DNA of 64,000 nt from Nocardia sp. BMG111209 (lineage in GTDB: Bacteria > Actinomycetota > Actinomycetes > Mycobacteriales > Mycobacteriaceae): NCBI RefSeq assembly GCF_000381925.1, contig NZ_KB907307.1, positions 4,216,001 through 4,280,000 of the forward strand, given 5' to 3'. A model generated the notes under the pieces. The model did no database searches. It was not told where the DNA came from and saw only the letters and a program-made list of their open reading frames with translations. Shown one piece after another: positions 1-8,691 of this stretch (within the stretch, counting starts at the first letter, position 1; each line of letters starts with the position of its first letter). Made by a program: the position numbers and the translations under genes.

Positions 1-1
1 C

Positions 2-253
2 GCTCGCGATCACACCATCGCCGCCGCCTATTCGGTGCGCGGTATCCCGCGCGCGACCGTGTCGACCCCGGTGCGCTGGGACGAGATTCCGGACGTGGAG
101 CCCGACGATTTCACCATCGCCACCGTGCCCGACCGGTATGCCCGGCTCGGCGATCTGCACGCCGGCATCGATGACACCGTCTTCGAACTCGATCCGCTGC
201 TGGAGTGGGCCGAGCGGGACAACGTCGAGGTCGATCTCGACGCCGACGAGTGA
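2..253 (+). CDS. LigD-type polymerase/primase domain protein, C-terminal end (5' truncated by window)
   Basis: The frame is open from base 2 and ends at a TGA at 251-253, so only about 83 C-terminal residues are visible. They read ARDHTIAAAYSVRGIPRATV, then a TPVRWDEI segment, FTIATVPDRYARLGDLHAG and an acidic tail. This is the usual end of the archaeo-eukaryotic-primase-like polymerase domain of actinobacterial LigD and its stand-alone paralogues, which add nucleotides during non-homologous end joining. Because the frame ends here without a ligase domain, it is either a stand-alone Pol protein or a domain order with Pol last. The internal GTG at 35 is not a start, since the family match continues upstream of it. 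Confidence 0.82.
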   Translation, partial: ARDHTIAAAYSVRGIPRATVSTPVRWDEIPDVEPDDFTIATVPDRYARLGDLHAGIDDTVFELDPLLEWAERDNVEVDLDADE

Positions 254-355
254 CCGCCGGGCAACCACCGTCGAGCGCCTGTCCCGGCCCGCCACTACGC
301 TGACCCGACGTACCCGGTCGCGCGCCGGGACGGCCGGAAGCGAAGGAGTATCACC

Positions 356-1291
356 ATGTCCACCACCGCCATCCCGATCGCGATCGGTCCCGCCGCGACC
401 CCGCTGCTGGCGCAGGCGGTCACCGACGGGGGCGCGACGGTGGCGGATCTCGGGCAGGCCCGCGCGCTGATCTGGAACAGCGGTCCGGCCGACTTCCCGC
501 AGGAGTTGCCCCCGGGCATCGAATGGGTGCAGTTGTTCTCCGCCGGTGTCGAGGACTGGTTCTCCCGCAACGTGTTCCAGCGCTTTCCCGGTGTCGTGTT
601 CACCTCGGCGGCGGGCGCCTACTCGCACAGCGTCGCCGAACACGCGCTCGCGATGCTGCTGGCCGGGGTGCGCCATCTGCCGCAGCAGTTGCAGGCGCGC
701 AGCTGGCGGCAGTCCGAATTCTTCCCGCACATCGGCACGCTGCGCGGCGCGACCATCGCGATCGTCGGCGCCGGTGGGATCGGCCGCGAGCTCATCGCGC
801 TGCTCGAACCGTTCGGCGCCCGCATCATCGCGGTAACCCGTTCCGGCACACCGATCGTCGCGCCGGGTGTGGTGGAAACCCTTCCCGCGGAACGTCTGCC
901 GGAGGTGTGGTCACGTGCGGACCACGTCGTCGTCGGCGCACCGGCCACCGCGCAGACCCGCCATCTGATCGGCAAAGAGGAACTGGCGCAACTGAAGCCG
1001 ACCTCCTGGGTGATCAACATCGCCCGCGGCAGCCTGATCGACACCGATGCCCTGGTCGCCGCCCTGCGCGACGGCACCATCGGCGGCGCGGGCCTGGACG
1101 TCACCGATCCGGAGCCGCTGCCCGAGGGGCATCCACTGTGGGAACTGCCGAATGCCGTTGTCACCCCGCACGATTCCAATCCCCCGCAGCTGCGCGCCGC
1201 CGCCTATGCCGCCCACGTCACGAACAATATCGCCCGTTTCGTGGCCGGGCAGGCACTCGAGGCGCGCATCGACGTCACCGCCGGATACTGA
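356..1291 (+). CDS. D-isomer-specific 2-hydroxyacid dehydrogenase
   Basis: A 311-residue NAD(P)-dependent dehydrogenase that should interconvert a 2-oxoacid and a D-2-hydroxyacid in the cytoplasm. The Rossmann glycine motif GAGGIG lies at residues 138-143. The catalytic trio is present: Arg224 in NIARGSLID, Glu253 in DPEPLPEG and His272 in VTPHDSN. Length and order of the split catalytic and nucleotide-binding domains are normal for the family. The ATG is preceded by GAAGGAG at 7-8 bases. The substrate cannot be read from sequence. It ends exactly where the DUF4254 gene ends on the other strand, so the two are convergent with no spacer. Confidence 0.9.
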   Translation: MSTTAIPIAIGPAATPLLAQAVTDGGATVADLGQARALIWNSGPADFPQELPPGIEWVQLFSAGVEDWFSRNVFQRFPGVVFTSAAGAYSHSVAEHALAMLLAGVRHLPQQLQARSWRQSEFFPHIGTLRGATIAIVGAGGIGRELIALLEPFGARIIAVTRSGTPIVAPGVVETLPAERLPEVWSRADHVVVGAPATAQTRHLIGKEELAQLKPTSWVINIARGSLIDTDALVAALRDGTIGGAGLDVTDPEPLPEGHPLWELPNAVVTPHDSNPPQLRAAAYAAHVTNNIARFVAGQALEARIDVTAGY

Positions 1292-1777
1292 TCACAGCGC
1301 GTCGTCGAGCAGGCTGCGCCCGCGCCACGCCCCGGCGTGCCCGAGGGTCACGGCCACCAGATCGGTCCACCCGTCGGCCAGGGAGGCCAGCAGGAACCAG
1401 GCGGTGTGCACCTCGTCGTCGGCGACATCGTCGGCATTGCGCAACAGCCAGGTGGCGCGCACCTGCGCGGCCGCCATACCGTCGATGGCCGTGCCCAGGG
1501 ACGTGGGCGCGGCCCGGTCGGTGCGGCCGGCCACCCAGTCGTCGATGCGGGTGACCAGTTCCTCACGGTCCCAGTCGAATTCGTCGTCGCGCAGCGGCTG
1601 CTCGCGGGCGGTGAGATGGACCAGGGCCAGCGCGTGCGCCCAGCGGGTCACCGGATGATCGTTCGGTTGATCGCCGATGTGCCCGCAGAAGGCGGCCAGT
1701 AACTCGTGCCAGTCCGGCAACGTGAGGGTACTGTCGCCGGGCCACAGGTCACCGGCGTCCGTATGCGGTACGTACAT
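1292..1777 (-). CDS. DUF4254 domain-containing protein
   Basis: 161 residues, soluble, Trp- and Asp-rich. The pattern is LPDWHELLAAF, then a DHPVTRWAHALALVHLTARE helix, a WDREELVTRIDDWV helix, and an STLGTAID-like helix pair. I recognise this as the actinobacterial DUF4254 pattern, in which conserved HP, LH and ID.W residues recur; no biochemical role is established for the family that I can cite. The ATG has GGAGG seven bases upstream, which fixes the start. Convergent with the 2-hydroxyacid dehydrogenase. Confidence 0.7.
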   Translation of the reverse strand: MYVPHTDAGDLWPGDSTLTLPDWHELLAAFCGHIGDQPNDHPVTRWAHALALVHLTAREQPLRDDEFDWDREELVTRIDDWVAGRTDRAAPTSLGTAIDGMAAAQVRATWLLRNADDVADDEVHTAWFLLASLADGWTDLVAVTLGHAGAWRGRSLLDDAL

Positions 1778-2101
1778 CGGTGTACCTCCAAGGCGGGCGA
1801 TCGGGACGCACCCGGCGTCGCGTACGGTCGCCGGACCGCGAGCCCGGCGCGGTAAGGGCGGACCGCGCCGGATCCAGCGCGCCGCTATCTGCGAAGGGGC
1901 ATATCTCCAGCGGCGCCGGGTGCAGTCTCAAGCATGCACGGTCTACGCGGCCCTACCACTGCCCTTTCCATGGCCTTACGGTGACCATCGGGGGCTGCCG
2001 GGGCAGTGCCCGACCGCCCTGCACGACGAGTCATGTACACAGTAAAGCGCACGAATGAGCAGGCAGCACAGGGTGTTCGAGATCACGGCGAACCGGCCCC
2101 G
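1778..2101. other. Intergenic, 324 bp, no gene seen
   Basis: Holds the 5' region of the DUF4254 gene and the 3' region of the acyl-carrier-like gene. I see short overlapping open frames on both strands, but none has a good ribosome site or recognisable protein pattern. No convincing hairpin was found. Confidence 0.5.
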
Positions 2102-2347
2102 TCACGGCCGCTCCCCGGTGATCGCGGCGATCACATCGGCGACGCGAAGCGATCCGGGCGCCTCCGCCGGACCGAACGGCCGCAGCCCGAACGCGTCCTC
2201 CAGTACCGAGGCCAGCTCCGTCAGGCGCAGGCAATCGAATCCGAGATCCGCCACCAAGCGGCTCTCGTCGGTGACCGGTCGGCGGGCGTCGGGCGCGAGC
2301 GCCGTGATCAGCGACCGGATCCGGGCCGCCGCGTCGTCGGCCGCCAT
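2102..2347 (-). CDS. Acyl-carrier-like protein with Cys in place of the phosphopantetheine Ser
   Basis: An 81-residue protein with the four-helix acyl carrier pattern: DAAARIRSLITAL, DESRLVADLGFDCLRLTEL, VLEDAFGL and VADVIAAI. In carrier proteins the prosthetic group is attached to Ser in a (L)G.DSL motif. Here the motif reads GFDCL and residue 39 is Cys (TGC, complement of 2231-2233). The open frame extends 37 codons further upstream, but I start at 2347 because GGAGGG lies about nine bases before that ATG. It is divergent from the espG operon. It may be a non-carrying structural paralogue, a thiol-modified carrier, or a decayed gene; no partner synthase is next to it. Confidence 0.75.
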   Translation of the reverse strand: MAADDAAARIRSLITALAPDARRPVTDESRLVADLGFDCLRLTELASVLEDAFGLRPFGPAEAPGSLRVADVIAAITGERP

Positions 2348-2607
2348 CAGGATCGGCCCTCCGGAGCGATGTCGAATTCCGTTGCCGTGCGCGCGAGTTC
2401 GTGATCGAATCGCCCGGCGGGCCGAGGCCGCCCGACCGTCCCCGCGACCCCGGCGCAATGTTCCGGTGGATACACCGTGTCCTCCCGTTCCCGCGCGCGG
2501 GTCACCGGCGATGCGGTCGCGCCACGGGGTCCGTAACGGTATACCCGATATGACCGGCTGCCCGGAATACCCCGAACCCGGGGTGAGCGATATCGCGTGA
2601 CCGTCGC

Positions 2608-2637
2608 TTGTCCGCCACTCGGAGCGGTCGTTAGGCT
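2608..2637 (+). promoter_or_regulatory. Candidate promoter of the espG operon
   Basis: TTGTCC at 2608-2613 as -35 and TAGGCT at 2632-2637 as -10 (TANNNT type) with an 18 bp spacer, about 57 bases before the espG start. It lies in the 346 bp region between the divergent acyl-carrier-like gene and espG, which otherwise holds only the palindrome GGTATACC near 2539. Found by eye. Confidence 0.4.
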
Positions 2638-2693
2638 GCGAGGACCGTCCGCCCCGGCCGGACCCGGGCGATCACTGAAGGGTGTTACCTGGC

Positions 2694-3398
2694 GTGAGTT
2701 GGTCTTTCACACCGGACGAGTTCGCGCACGTGTGGCGGGAGACCGACCTCGACCGGCATCCGTTCCCGCTGCGAATCCTGGAGAGTGCGCGCACCGAGTT
2801 CCAGGCGGCCGCACTGCGTCGCGAGATCGAAACCCGGCTGCCGCTGCGCGCGGATCCGGATCTGTCCGCCTGCCTGCGAATTCTCGCGCAGCCGCAGACC
2901 CGGGTGGTCGCCATCGGCGGCCGGCACGAGCCGGGCACCGAGATCCGCGTGCTCGGGGCCGTGGTCTACGACCATGCCGTACTCGCCGTCCAGCAGCCCG
3001 GTTTCTCCCCGGACTACGGTGGGCGCGTGCACCTTTCGATCGGGCACACCTCGAAGCTGGGCGCTCGCATCGCGGGTCTGCTGCCCGACACCCCGCCCGG
3101 CCACGAACCCGCGCGCTCGGCGGGCGCGGACACCGTCGGGGACGACGAGGCCGTGCACACCGCCGAGCCGCCCGTGCGCCGCATCCGAAAACTGCTCCTA
3201 CAGCCGCACACCGCCGAGGGTCACCTCCGCATCGAAACCGAGCTGGACCAGGACCCGCCGGCCGCCCCCGTCCACTACACCTGGATCGACGTCGCCGACG
3301 ACGGCCGCTATCTGATCCGCGCCGACGGCCAGGTGCACATCACGCCGGCCTCTCCTCAGCAGATCGCGGCCCACCTGCAGAAACGCATTCTGCGCTGA
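2694..3398 (+). CDS. espG: ESX-associated EspG family protein
   Basis: About 234 residues of an EspG-type type VII secretion chaperone: the FTPDEFAHVWRETDLDRHPFPLRI opening, a long alpha/beta middle and a C-terminal VHYTWIDVADDGRYLI ... QQIAAHLQKRI segment. EspG proteins are cytosolic and bind the tips of PE/PPE-type substrates to keep them soluble for the cognate ESX machine. The downstream EspC-like and PPE-like genes fit a chaperone-plus-clients operon. I use the GTG at 2694 because GAAGGG lies 11 bases before it; a GTG at 2682 overlaps that site. No ESX core gene (eccC, mycP, eccD) is in the window, so the cognate system cannot be named. Confidence 0.8.
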   Translation: MSWSFTPDEFAHVWRETDLDRHPFPLRILESARTEFQAAALRREIETRLPLRADPDLSACLRILAQPQTRVVAIGGRHEPGTEIRVLGAVVYDHAVLAVQQPGFSPDYGGRVHLSIGHTSKLGARIAGLLPDTPPGHEPARSAGADTVGDDEAVHTAEPPVRRIRKLLLQPHTAEGHLRIETELDQDPPAAPVHYTWIDVADDGRYLIRADGQVHITPASPQQIAAHLQKRILR

Positions 3399-3472
3399 GA
3401 ATTCCCGCGACCGGCCCGGATTCGTTACGCTGGTTCGGCGACTGTTCGACCTGATCGAGGAAGGGGGGTCCC

Positions 3473-3847
3473 ATGACACTCGAGGCCAGCCAGGCCGACA
3501 TCACCCGGTTCCTCCAGGCAGCACGAACCGGCACGGTCCGCTTCGACCCGGCCGCCGCCCGCCGGTGTGCGGATCTGTACGACCAGCAGGCCGGTCGCCT
3601 GCATCACCTGCAACAACGCCTCGACTCGGTCTCGACGCTCGACGGTTTCGGCGGATTCGATTCCGCCCAGCAGCTCCAGGCCGGCTTCGGCGCCAAGGCC
3701 GGCGACGCCGCCGCACTGCTCGACCGGTACATCGCGGCCGCCTACCTGATGAAGCAGGCCTTCCTGCTCTCCGCCGGGCTCTACGACGAGGCCGATGCCG
3801 CGAATGCCGCTGCCCTGCGCGCACTTTCACCGGGGACGCCACAATGA
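3473..3847 (+). CDS. Small EspC-like type VII secretion target
   Basis: 124 residues, predicted as a long helical hairpin around a Gly-rich turn (GFGGFDSAQQLQAGFG, residues 58-73). The C-terminal helix contains YDEAD at residues 104-108, matching the YxxxD/E export motif used by ESX substrates, and the surrounding AYLMKQAFLLSAGLYDEADAAN resembles the end of EspC-type proteins. A strong GGAAGGGGGG precedes the ATG. Its TGA overlaps the ATG of the PPE-like gene (ATGA at 3844-3847), so the two are probably made together and may form the heterodimer that EspG recognises. The assignment rests on motif and context. Confidence 0.65.
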   Translation: MTLEASQADITRFLQAARTGTVRFDPAAARRCADLYDQQAGRLHHLQQRLDSVSTLDGFGGFDSAQQLQAGFGAKAGDAAALLDRYIAAAYLMKQAFLLSAGLYDEADAANAAALRALSPGTPQ

Positions 3848-5421
3848 CCACGCCATCCCGCCACGGCCCGCCGGGTTCTCGTGCCAGCGATCCCGAATAC
3901 ATCAGTGCGATGGAGCATTTCGAGGGCATCCCGCACGAGCAGATCTACGCCGGCACCCAGCAGATCGACGCGGCCCGGATCGTGCAGGCGGCACAGGTCT
4001 GGGTGGAGGCGGCGGGCACCGTCACCACCTCGATGCCGCTGACCCGCAGCACCGCCGACGAGATGATCAACGCGGCCGGTTGGGAGGGCGCCACCGCCGA
4101 GGCGGCCTATGCCGGTACCCGCAGTTTCGCCGCCTCGGTCGACGAATTGGCCTCGGTCCTGGGCGAAGTGGGCGCTCGACTCGGTGCGGTGGCCGCCGCC
4201 GCGGAGGCGGTGAAACTCGCCGTCGCCCCGCCCGGCAACACCGGCCCGATCGGCGCGATCGCCCGCGCACTGGCGGCCGGCGGCGTCATCAATGCCCAGA
4301 TGGCGCAGGAGACCCTCCGCCAAGAGGCCGTCCTGGCCATGAACATGATCTACAAACCGGCCTACTCCGCCGCCGGCTCACGCGTCCCCGCCCTCCCCGA
4401 TCCTCCCCAATCCGGTTCCGCGGCACCGGGTTCCGGTCAGAACAACCGGCCACACACCCCGGCCCCCGCCGCCCCTTCGGGCCCCAGCGCACCCGAAACC
4501 CCGGTCACCCCACCGGATTCCACGCAGACCCCGGTACCCCCGGCCGACCCCCGGCAATCCCCGACCCCGGACACACCGCCCCCGGCGCAGCCCCCGACCT
4601 CGGACGCGCCACCACCGACGCACCCACCGACCTCGGACGCACCACCACCGGATCATCCACCCACGTCGGATACGCCGCCACCGACCTCGGACGCGCCACC
4701 ACCGCCCCAACCGCCGACCTCGGACACGCCGCCACCACCGGACCATCCGTCCACCTCGGGCGCACCGCCACCGGCACAGCCATCGACCTCCGACGCTCCG
4801 CCACCGGCGCACCCGCCCACGTCGGATACACCGCCACCGGCCCAACCGCCGACGCCGGACGCTCCGCCACCGGCACACCCGCCGACCGCGGACACACCGC
4901 CACCGGCACAGCCTCCGACCTCGGACACACCGCCGCCGGATCACTCGCCCATGGCGGACACACCACCCCCAGCGCAGCCGCCGACCTCGGACGCGCCGTC
5001 ACCGCCCCACTCGCCGACGCCGGACTCACCGCCACCAGCTCAACCGCCGACCGCGGATACCCCACCCCCGGATCAGCCGTCGACACCGGACAACCCGCCT
5101 CCGCCCCAGCAGACCACGCCGGACAACCCTCCCCCGGCGCAGCCTCCGCAAACACCCGATACCCAGCCGTCGCCGACCCCCGAACCGGCCCCCTCACAAC
5201 AACTTCCACCACCGACGCACGCGCCGGACCCGTCGACGCAACCACTTCCCCCAGCGCCCGTGCCGGTGCCGCCACCACCGGATCCCTCACCGGGCCAATC
5301 GATTCCGGCGGGTCCACCACTCAGCGATCAGGGCGGTCAACCGGGCATTACCGGCCCCGTCCCGGACGGCACCACCGCGCCGACCCCGGATCAGCCGGGC
5401 GTCATCCCGTCCGGCAGCTGA
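3844..5421 (+). CDS. PPE-like ESX substrate with long proline-rich repeat tail
   Basis: 525 residues in two parts. Residues 1-190 are helical with a WxG turn (Trp80-Glu-Gly82) and Ala-rich helices, resembling the PPE/EspB-type substrates of Nocardia and Rhodococcus. Residues 240-436 are about 18 imperfect copies of an 11-residue unit of the form PTSDAPPPAQP, followed by a Pro/Gln/Thr-rich end. The tail has no hydrophobic segment and should be extended. Translationally coupled to the EspC-like gene by a 4 bp overlap. Secretion by an ESX system is inferred from family and operon. The antisense and +1 frames are also open across the tail because of the biased composition. Confidence 0.75.
   Translation: MTTPSRHGPPGSRASDPEYISAMEHFEGIPHEQIYAGTQQIDAARIVQAAQVWVEAAGTVTTSMPLTRSTADEMINAAGWEGATAEAAYAGTRSFAASVDELASVLGEVGARLGAVAAAAEAVKLAVAPPGNTGPIGAIARALAAGGVINAQMAQETLRQEAVLAMNMIYKPAYSAAGSRVPALPDPPQSGSAAPGSGQNNRPHTPAPAAPSGPSAPETPVTPPDSTQTPVPPADPRQSPTPDTPPPAQPPTSDAPPPTHPPTSDAPPPDHPPTSDTPPPTSDAPPPPQPPTSDTPPPPDHPSTSGAPPPAQPSTSDAPPPAHPPTSDTPPPAQPPTPDAPPPAHPPTADTPPPAQPPTSDTPPPDHSPMADTPPPAQPPTSDAPSPPHSPTPDSPPPAQPPTADTPPPDQPSTPDNPPPPQQTTPDNPPPAQPPQTPDTQPSPTPEPAPSQQLPPPTHAPDPSTQPLPPAPVPVPPPPDPSPGQSIPAGPPLSDQGGQPGITGPVPDGTTAPTPDQPGVIPSGS
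4561..5150 (+). repeat. In-frame 33 bp tandem repeats coding an 11-residue Pro-rich unit
   Basis: About 18 degenerate units, mostly 33 bp with some 21 to 36 bp, inside the PPE-like gene. Units differ at third positions and at two variable residues (Ala/Thr/Asn after Asp; Ala/Asp/Thr before Gln/His). The unit length keeps the reading frame, so copy number can vary by slippage without breaking the protein. Confidence 0.85.
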
Positions 5422-5423
5422 TA

Positions 5424-5456
5424 GTGACTCTCGTCCACACCATGGACGAGAGTCAC
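5424..5456 (+). terminator. Perfect 14 bp hairpin after the PPE-like gene
   Basis: GTGACTCTCGTCCA and its exact complement, separated by a 5-base loop, start three bases after the stop codon. There is no T-run. It lies between the espG operon and the convergent proB gene and probably ends transcription from the left. Confidence 0.7.
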
Positions 5457-5481
5457 CGCCACACGCGAACCGGTACCGGAC

Positions 5482-5515
5482 ACCGCAAACCCTCGGCAGA
5501 CCGCAAACCCTCGGC
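5482..5515. repeat. Two direct copies of a 16 bp sequence
   Basis: ACCGCAAACCCTCGGC occurs at 5482-5497 and 5500-5515, an 18 bp period, in the spacer between the convergent PPE-like and proB genes. No function is apparent. Confidence 0.7.
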
Positions 5516-5556
5516 GAAGCCCTGTTCGACCACTACGACCGACCAACGGCCGGAAA

Positions 5557-6714
5557 TCAGACCTTCACCAGATCGTCCGCGTGAATCACCGGTCGCCGCA
5601 AGCCATCCGGGAGCTGGGACGTGGACCGCCCCACCATGGTCTCCAACTCGGAACTGTCGTATTCGACGACACCCCGCGCGACCACCCGCCCGTCCGGCGC
5701 GATCAGATCGATCACGTCTCCACCGGAGAAGCGTCCCCGCACACCGACGATCCCGGCCGCCAGCAGCGAGCGACGACTGTGCGTAACCGCCTGTACCGCA
5801 CCATCGTCCAGCAGCACCGCGCCACGGCTGTCGGCGGCGTGCCGCACCCAGAACTTCCGGGCGGACACCCGGGCGGATCGCGCGGCGAAGGCGGTACCGA
5901 CCGTCGCGCCGGACAGGGCGGCAGCGGAATCGGAGGCGGCGGCCAGCAGAACCGGCACCCCCGCATCGGCGGCCAGCAACGCCGCCGACAACTTCGACGC
6001 CATACCGCCGGTCCCCAGCGCACCACCGCTTCCGGCGATGACACCGTCGAGATCCCCGCTGTCGCGCACCTCCGGAATGAAATTCGCGGAACCCTTGCGC
6101 GGATCCCCGTCGTACAGCCCGTCGACATCCGACAGCAGTATCAGCGCGTCGGCCCCGACCAGATGCGCGACCAGAGCCGCGAGCCGGTCGTTGTCGCCGA
6201 AGCGGATCTCCTCGGTGGCGATCGTGTCGTTCTCGTTCACCACAGCGACCGCGTGCAGCGACCGCAGCCGGTCCAGGGTGCGCTGCGCATTGCGGTGATG
6301 CTCCCGGCGCGCGAAATCACCGGCGCTCAGCAGCACCTGCCCGACCACGCGGCCGTAGCGGCCGAACGAGGTACCCCACGCGTGCGCCAGCGCCAGTTGC
6401 CCGACACTGGCCGCGGCCTGTTTGGTCGCCAGATCCTTGGGGCGCGAAGACAATCCGAGCGGAGCGACGCCGGCCGCGATGGCGCCGGAGGACACCACCA
6501 CCACATCGGACCCGGCGCGCATCCGCGCCTCCACCGCATCGGCAAGCCGGTCCAGCCGATCGGTGTCCAGCCCGCCCGCCAGGCTGGTCAATGCCGACGA
6601 ACCGATCTTCACCACCACGCTGCGCGCGGTCGCAATGGCCCGCCGGGCCGGGCTCGGTTCATCCGCCGAGCTTCGAAGCGGACCCGAATCCTCTTGCACC
6701 GTATCGGAACTCAC
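5557..6714 (-). CDS. proB: Glutamate 5-kinase
   Basis: First enzyme of proline synthesis, phosphorylating the gamma-carboxyl of glutamate. The amino-acid kinase domain has [12 protein letters not shown] near its start, [11 protein letters not shown], the NENDTIA segment and [13 protein letters not shown]. The C-terminal third ([23 protein letters not shown]) is the PUA domain found in long ProB forms. The GTG at 6714 is preceded by GAGGG with nine bases between; the ATG at 6723 has that site only one base away, so I prefer the shorter form (385 residues). Last gene of the rplU-rpmA-obg-proB group. Confidence 0.93.
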   Translation of the reverse strand: MSSDTVQEDSGPLRSSADEPSPARRAIATARSVVVKIGSSALTSLAGGLDTDRLDRLADAVEARMRAGSDVVVVSSGAIAAGVAPLGLSSRPKDLATKQAAASVGQLALAHAWGTSFGRYGRVVGQVLLSAGDFARREHHRNAQRTLDRLRSLHAVAVVNENDTIATEEIRFGDNDRLAALVAHLVGADALILLSDVDGLYDGDPRKGSANFIPEVRDSGDLDGVIAGSGGALGTGGMASKLSAALLAADAGVPVLLAAASDSAAALSGATVGTAFAARSARVSARKFWVRHAADSRGAVLLDDGAVQAVTHSRRSLLAAGIVGVRGRFSGGDVIDLIAPDGRVVARGVVEYDSSELETMVGRSTSQLPDGLRRPVIHADDLVKV

Positions 6715-6738
6715 TCGAACCATCCCTCACTCGCCGCG

Positions 6739-6757
6739 GGCCCCACACCGTGGGGCC
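6739..6757 (-). terminator. Small hairpin between obg and proB
   Basis: GGCCCCAC and GTGGGGCC with a 3-base loop, in the 47 bp gap between the two genes. It has no T-run, so it may attenuate or protect mRNA ends rather than terminate fully. Confidence 0.4.
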
Positions 6758-6761
6758 GTAC

Positions 6762-8219
6762 TCACAGCTCCTCGTCCTCCGGCACCAGACCTCGCCGTAC
6801 CCGCGAGGCGTGCTTGCGCTCGGCGGCACCGATCCGCTCGTTGCGCTCCAGGCGCGGATCCACGCCGCGGCGCGTCATCATGACCTCGACACCGGCGGAA
6901 ATCGTCGGCTCCCAGTCGAAACAGACATCCCCGATGGTGACCGGGGCGCCCGGTTCCGCACCCTGGCGGACGAGTTCGTCCTCGACTCCGAGCCGGGCCA
7001 GCCGGTCGGCCAGGTAACCCACGGCCTCGTCGTTGTCGAACTGGGTCTGGTGCACCCAGCGCTCCGGGCGCTCGCCGGCGACGATGAACCCGCCGGGCAC
7101 CTCCGGATCGGGGATGACGCTGAATCCGCTCTCGCCCTTGACGATCGGGCGGATGACCGGCCGCCGGGGCTCTGCCTTGGGATGCGCCTCGCGATATTCG
7201 TCGACCAGCCGGCCGAGCGCGAAGGTCAACGGGCGCAAGCCTTCCCGGCTCACCGTGGAGATCTCGAACACCGGCCAGCCGCGCGACGCGAATTCGGCGG
7301 CCACCATATCGGCCAGTTCGGCGGCGTCCGGGATATCGATCTTGTTGAGCACCACTACCCGCGGCCGATCCGCCAGATCGCCGAGGCTCGCGTCGCCCTG
7401 CAGCGCGGGCTGATAGGCGGCCAGTTCCGCCTCCAGCGCGTCCACATCGGAGATCGGGTCGCGGCCGGGTTCGCCGGTGGCGCAGTCCACCACATGGGCG
7501 AGGACCGCGCAGCGCTCGAGATGCCGCAGGAAGTCCAGGCCCAGCCCGCGGCCCTCGCTCGCGCCCGGGATCAGCCCCGGCACGTCGGCGATGGTGAAGG
7601 TGGTGTCACCGGACTGCACGACACCGAGATTCGGCACCAGCGTCGTGAACGGATAGTCCGCGATCTTCGGCTTGGCCGCCGACAGCACCGACACCAGCGA
7701 CGACTTACCGGCGGACGGGAATCCGACCAGGCCGACATCGGCGACCGATTTCAGCTCCAGGACGAGATCGCGCTCCTCGCCGTCCTCGCCGAGCAGGGCG
7801 AAACCGGGCGCCTTGCGGGCCTTCGACACCAGCGCGGCATTGCCGAGGCCGCCGCGACCGCCGAGCGCGGCCACGTATCGGGTTCCGGCGCCGACCAGAT
7901 CGGCCAGCACCCCGCCGTCGCCGTCGGTCACCACGGTACCGTCCGGCACCTTCAGCAGCAGGTCCTCGCCCTGTTTGCCGTTGCGGTTGCTGCCCTCGCC
8001 GGACTTGCCGCTGCCGGCGCGGGCATGCGGATGGAAGTGGAAGTCGAGCAGGGTGTGCACGTTCGGGTCGACCTCGAGGATCACATCCCCGCCGTTGCCG
8101 CCGTTGCCGCCGTCGGGCCCGCCGAGCGGCTTGTACTTCTCGCGATGCACCGAGGCGCAGCCGTGACCACCTTTACCGGCCCGGACGTGCAGCACGACGC
8201 GGTCGATGAATTTGGACAT
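6762..8219 (-). CDS. obg: Obg-family GTPase (CgtA)
   Basis: 485 residues. The Gly-rich Obg fold occupies about 1-158 ([21 protein letters not shown]). The G domain follows with the P-loop GFPSAGKS at 166-173, DVPGLI and NKID. A C-terminal OCT domain carries [24 protein letters not shown]. Obg binds the 50S subunit and couples ribosome assembly to growth and stress. The start at 8219 ([15 protein letters not shown]) has AAGGAGG upstream; the open frame continues a further 21 codons without support. It lies in the conserved L21/L27/Obg order. Confidence 0.96.
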   Translation of the reverse strand: MSKFIDRVVLHVRAGKGGHGCASVHREKYKPLGGPDGGNGGNGGDVILEVDPNVHTLLDFHFHPHARAGSGKSGEGSNRNGKQGEDLLLKVPDGTVVTDGDGGVLADLVGAGTRYVAALGGRGGLGNAALVSKARKAPGFALLGEDGEERDLVLELKSVADVGLVGFPSAGKSSLVSVLSAAKPKIADYPFTTLVPNLGVVQSGDTTFTIADVPGLIPGASEGRGLGLDFLRHLERCAVLAHVVDCATGEPGRDPISDVDALEAELAAYQPALQGDASLGDLADRPRVVVLNKIDIPDAAELADMVAAEFASRGWPVFEISTVSREGLRPLTFALGRLVDEYREAHPKAEPRRPVIRPIVKGESGFSVIPDPEVPGGFIVAGERPERWVHQTQFDNDEAVGYLADRLARLGVEDELVRQGAEPGAPVTIGDVCFDWEPTISAGVEVMMTRRGVDPRLERNERIGAAERKHASRVRRGLVPEDEEL

Positions 8220-8287
8220 GATGTGATGATCCTCCTTCAGGACATGTCGGCGACGCCCGGTCGGTGCGGGGACGGTCGGCAAACGAA

Positions 8288-8323
8288 AAGCGGGTCAGGG
8301 TGTTGTGTCACCCTGACCCGCTT
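8288..8323 (-). terminator. Strong terminator between rpmA and obg
   Basis: A perfect 15 bp stem (AAGCGGGTCAGGGTG and complement) with a 6-base loop. On the minus strand it is followed by TTCGTTTGCC. It sits 28 bases after the rpmA stop and 68 bases before the obg start codon, so it should end or strongly reduce read-through from the ribosomal-protein genes into obg. Confidence 0.85.
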
Positions 8324-8350
8324 CGAAGTGTGTGGAGGCTCCGGCGCGGC

Positions 8351-8617
8351 TCAGGCCTGCGCCGGCTCCGGAACCACGATGTTCACGGTCTTGCGGCCAC
8401 GCTTGCTGCCGAACTCGACCGCACCCGCCGCGAGGGCGAACAGCGTGTCGTCGCCGCCACGGCCGACGTTCACGCCCGGGTGGAAGTGGGTGCCGCGCTG
8501 CCGGACCAGGATCTCGCCGGCCTGGACGGACTGACCGCCGAAGCGCTTGACGCCGAGCCGCTGGGCGTTCGAATCGCGACCGTTGCGGGAGCTGGATGCA
8601 CCCTTCTTGTGTGCCAT
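8351..8617 (-). CDS. rpmA: 50S ribosomal protein L27
   Basis: 88 residues beginning [20 protein letters not shown], the diagnostic L27 N-terminus, followed by GVKRFGGQ and [21 protein letters not shown]27 reaches toward the peptidyl-transferase centre. There is no N-terminal extension needing cleavage, unlike in Firmicutes. It follows rplU by 74 bases and is probably co-transcribed with it. Confidence 0.97.
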   Translation of the reverse strand: MAHKKGASSSRNGRDSNAQRLGVKRFGGQSVQAGEILVRQRGTHFHPGVNVGRGGDDTLFALAAGAVEFGSKRGRKTVNIVVPEPAQA

Positions 8618-8691
8618 GACTAGTACTCCTCGTGCCTGGGGCGGTCAGACCCCGGAAGTCTGTGGGGGGACGTCTCCGTGGAGAGTCCGGG

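Noticed and set aside
565..580. KstR-like core CAACGTGTTC
   Set aside because: Inside the dehydrogenase coding region and lacks the 5' T.
4561..5150. CRISPR-like regular repeats
   Set aside because: Units are contiguous, in frame and coding, with no unique spacers.
3795..5786. A 663-codon frame overlapping the PPE-like gene in another phase
   Set aside because: It exists because the Pro-rich repeat has no stop in that phase; composition is repetitive Thr/Asp/Gly/Arg and it runs past the terminator hairpin.
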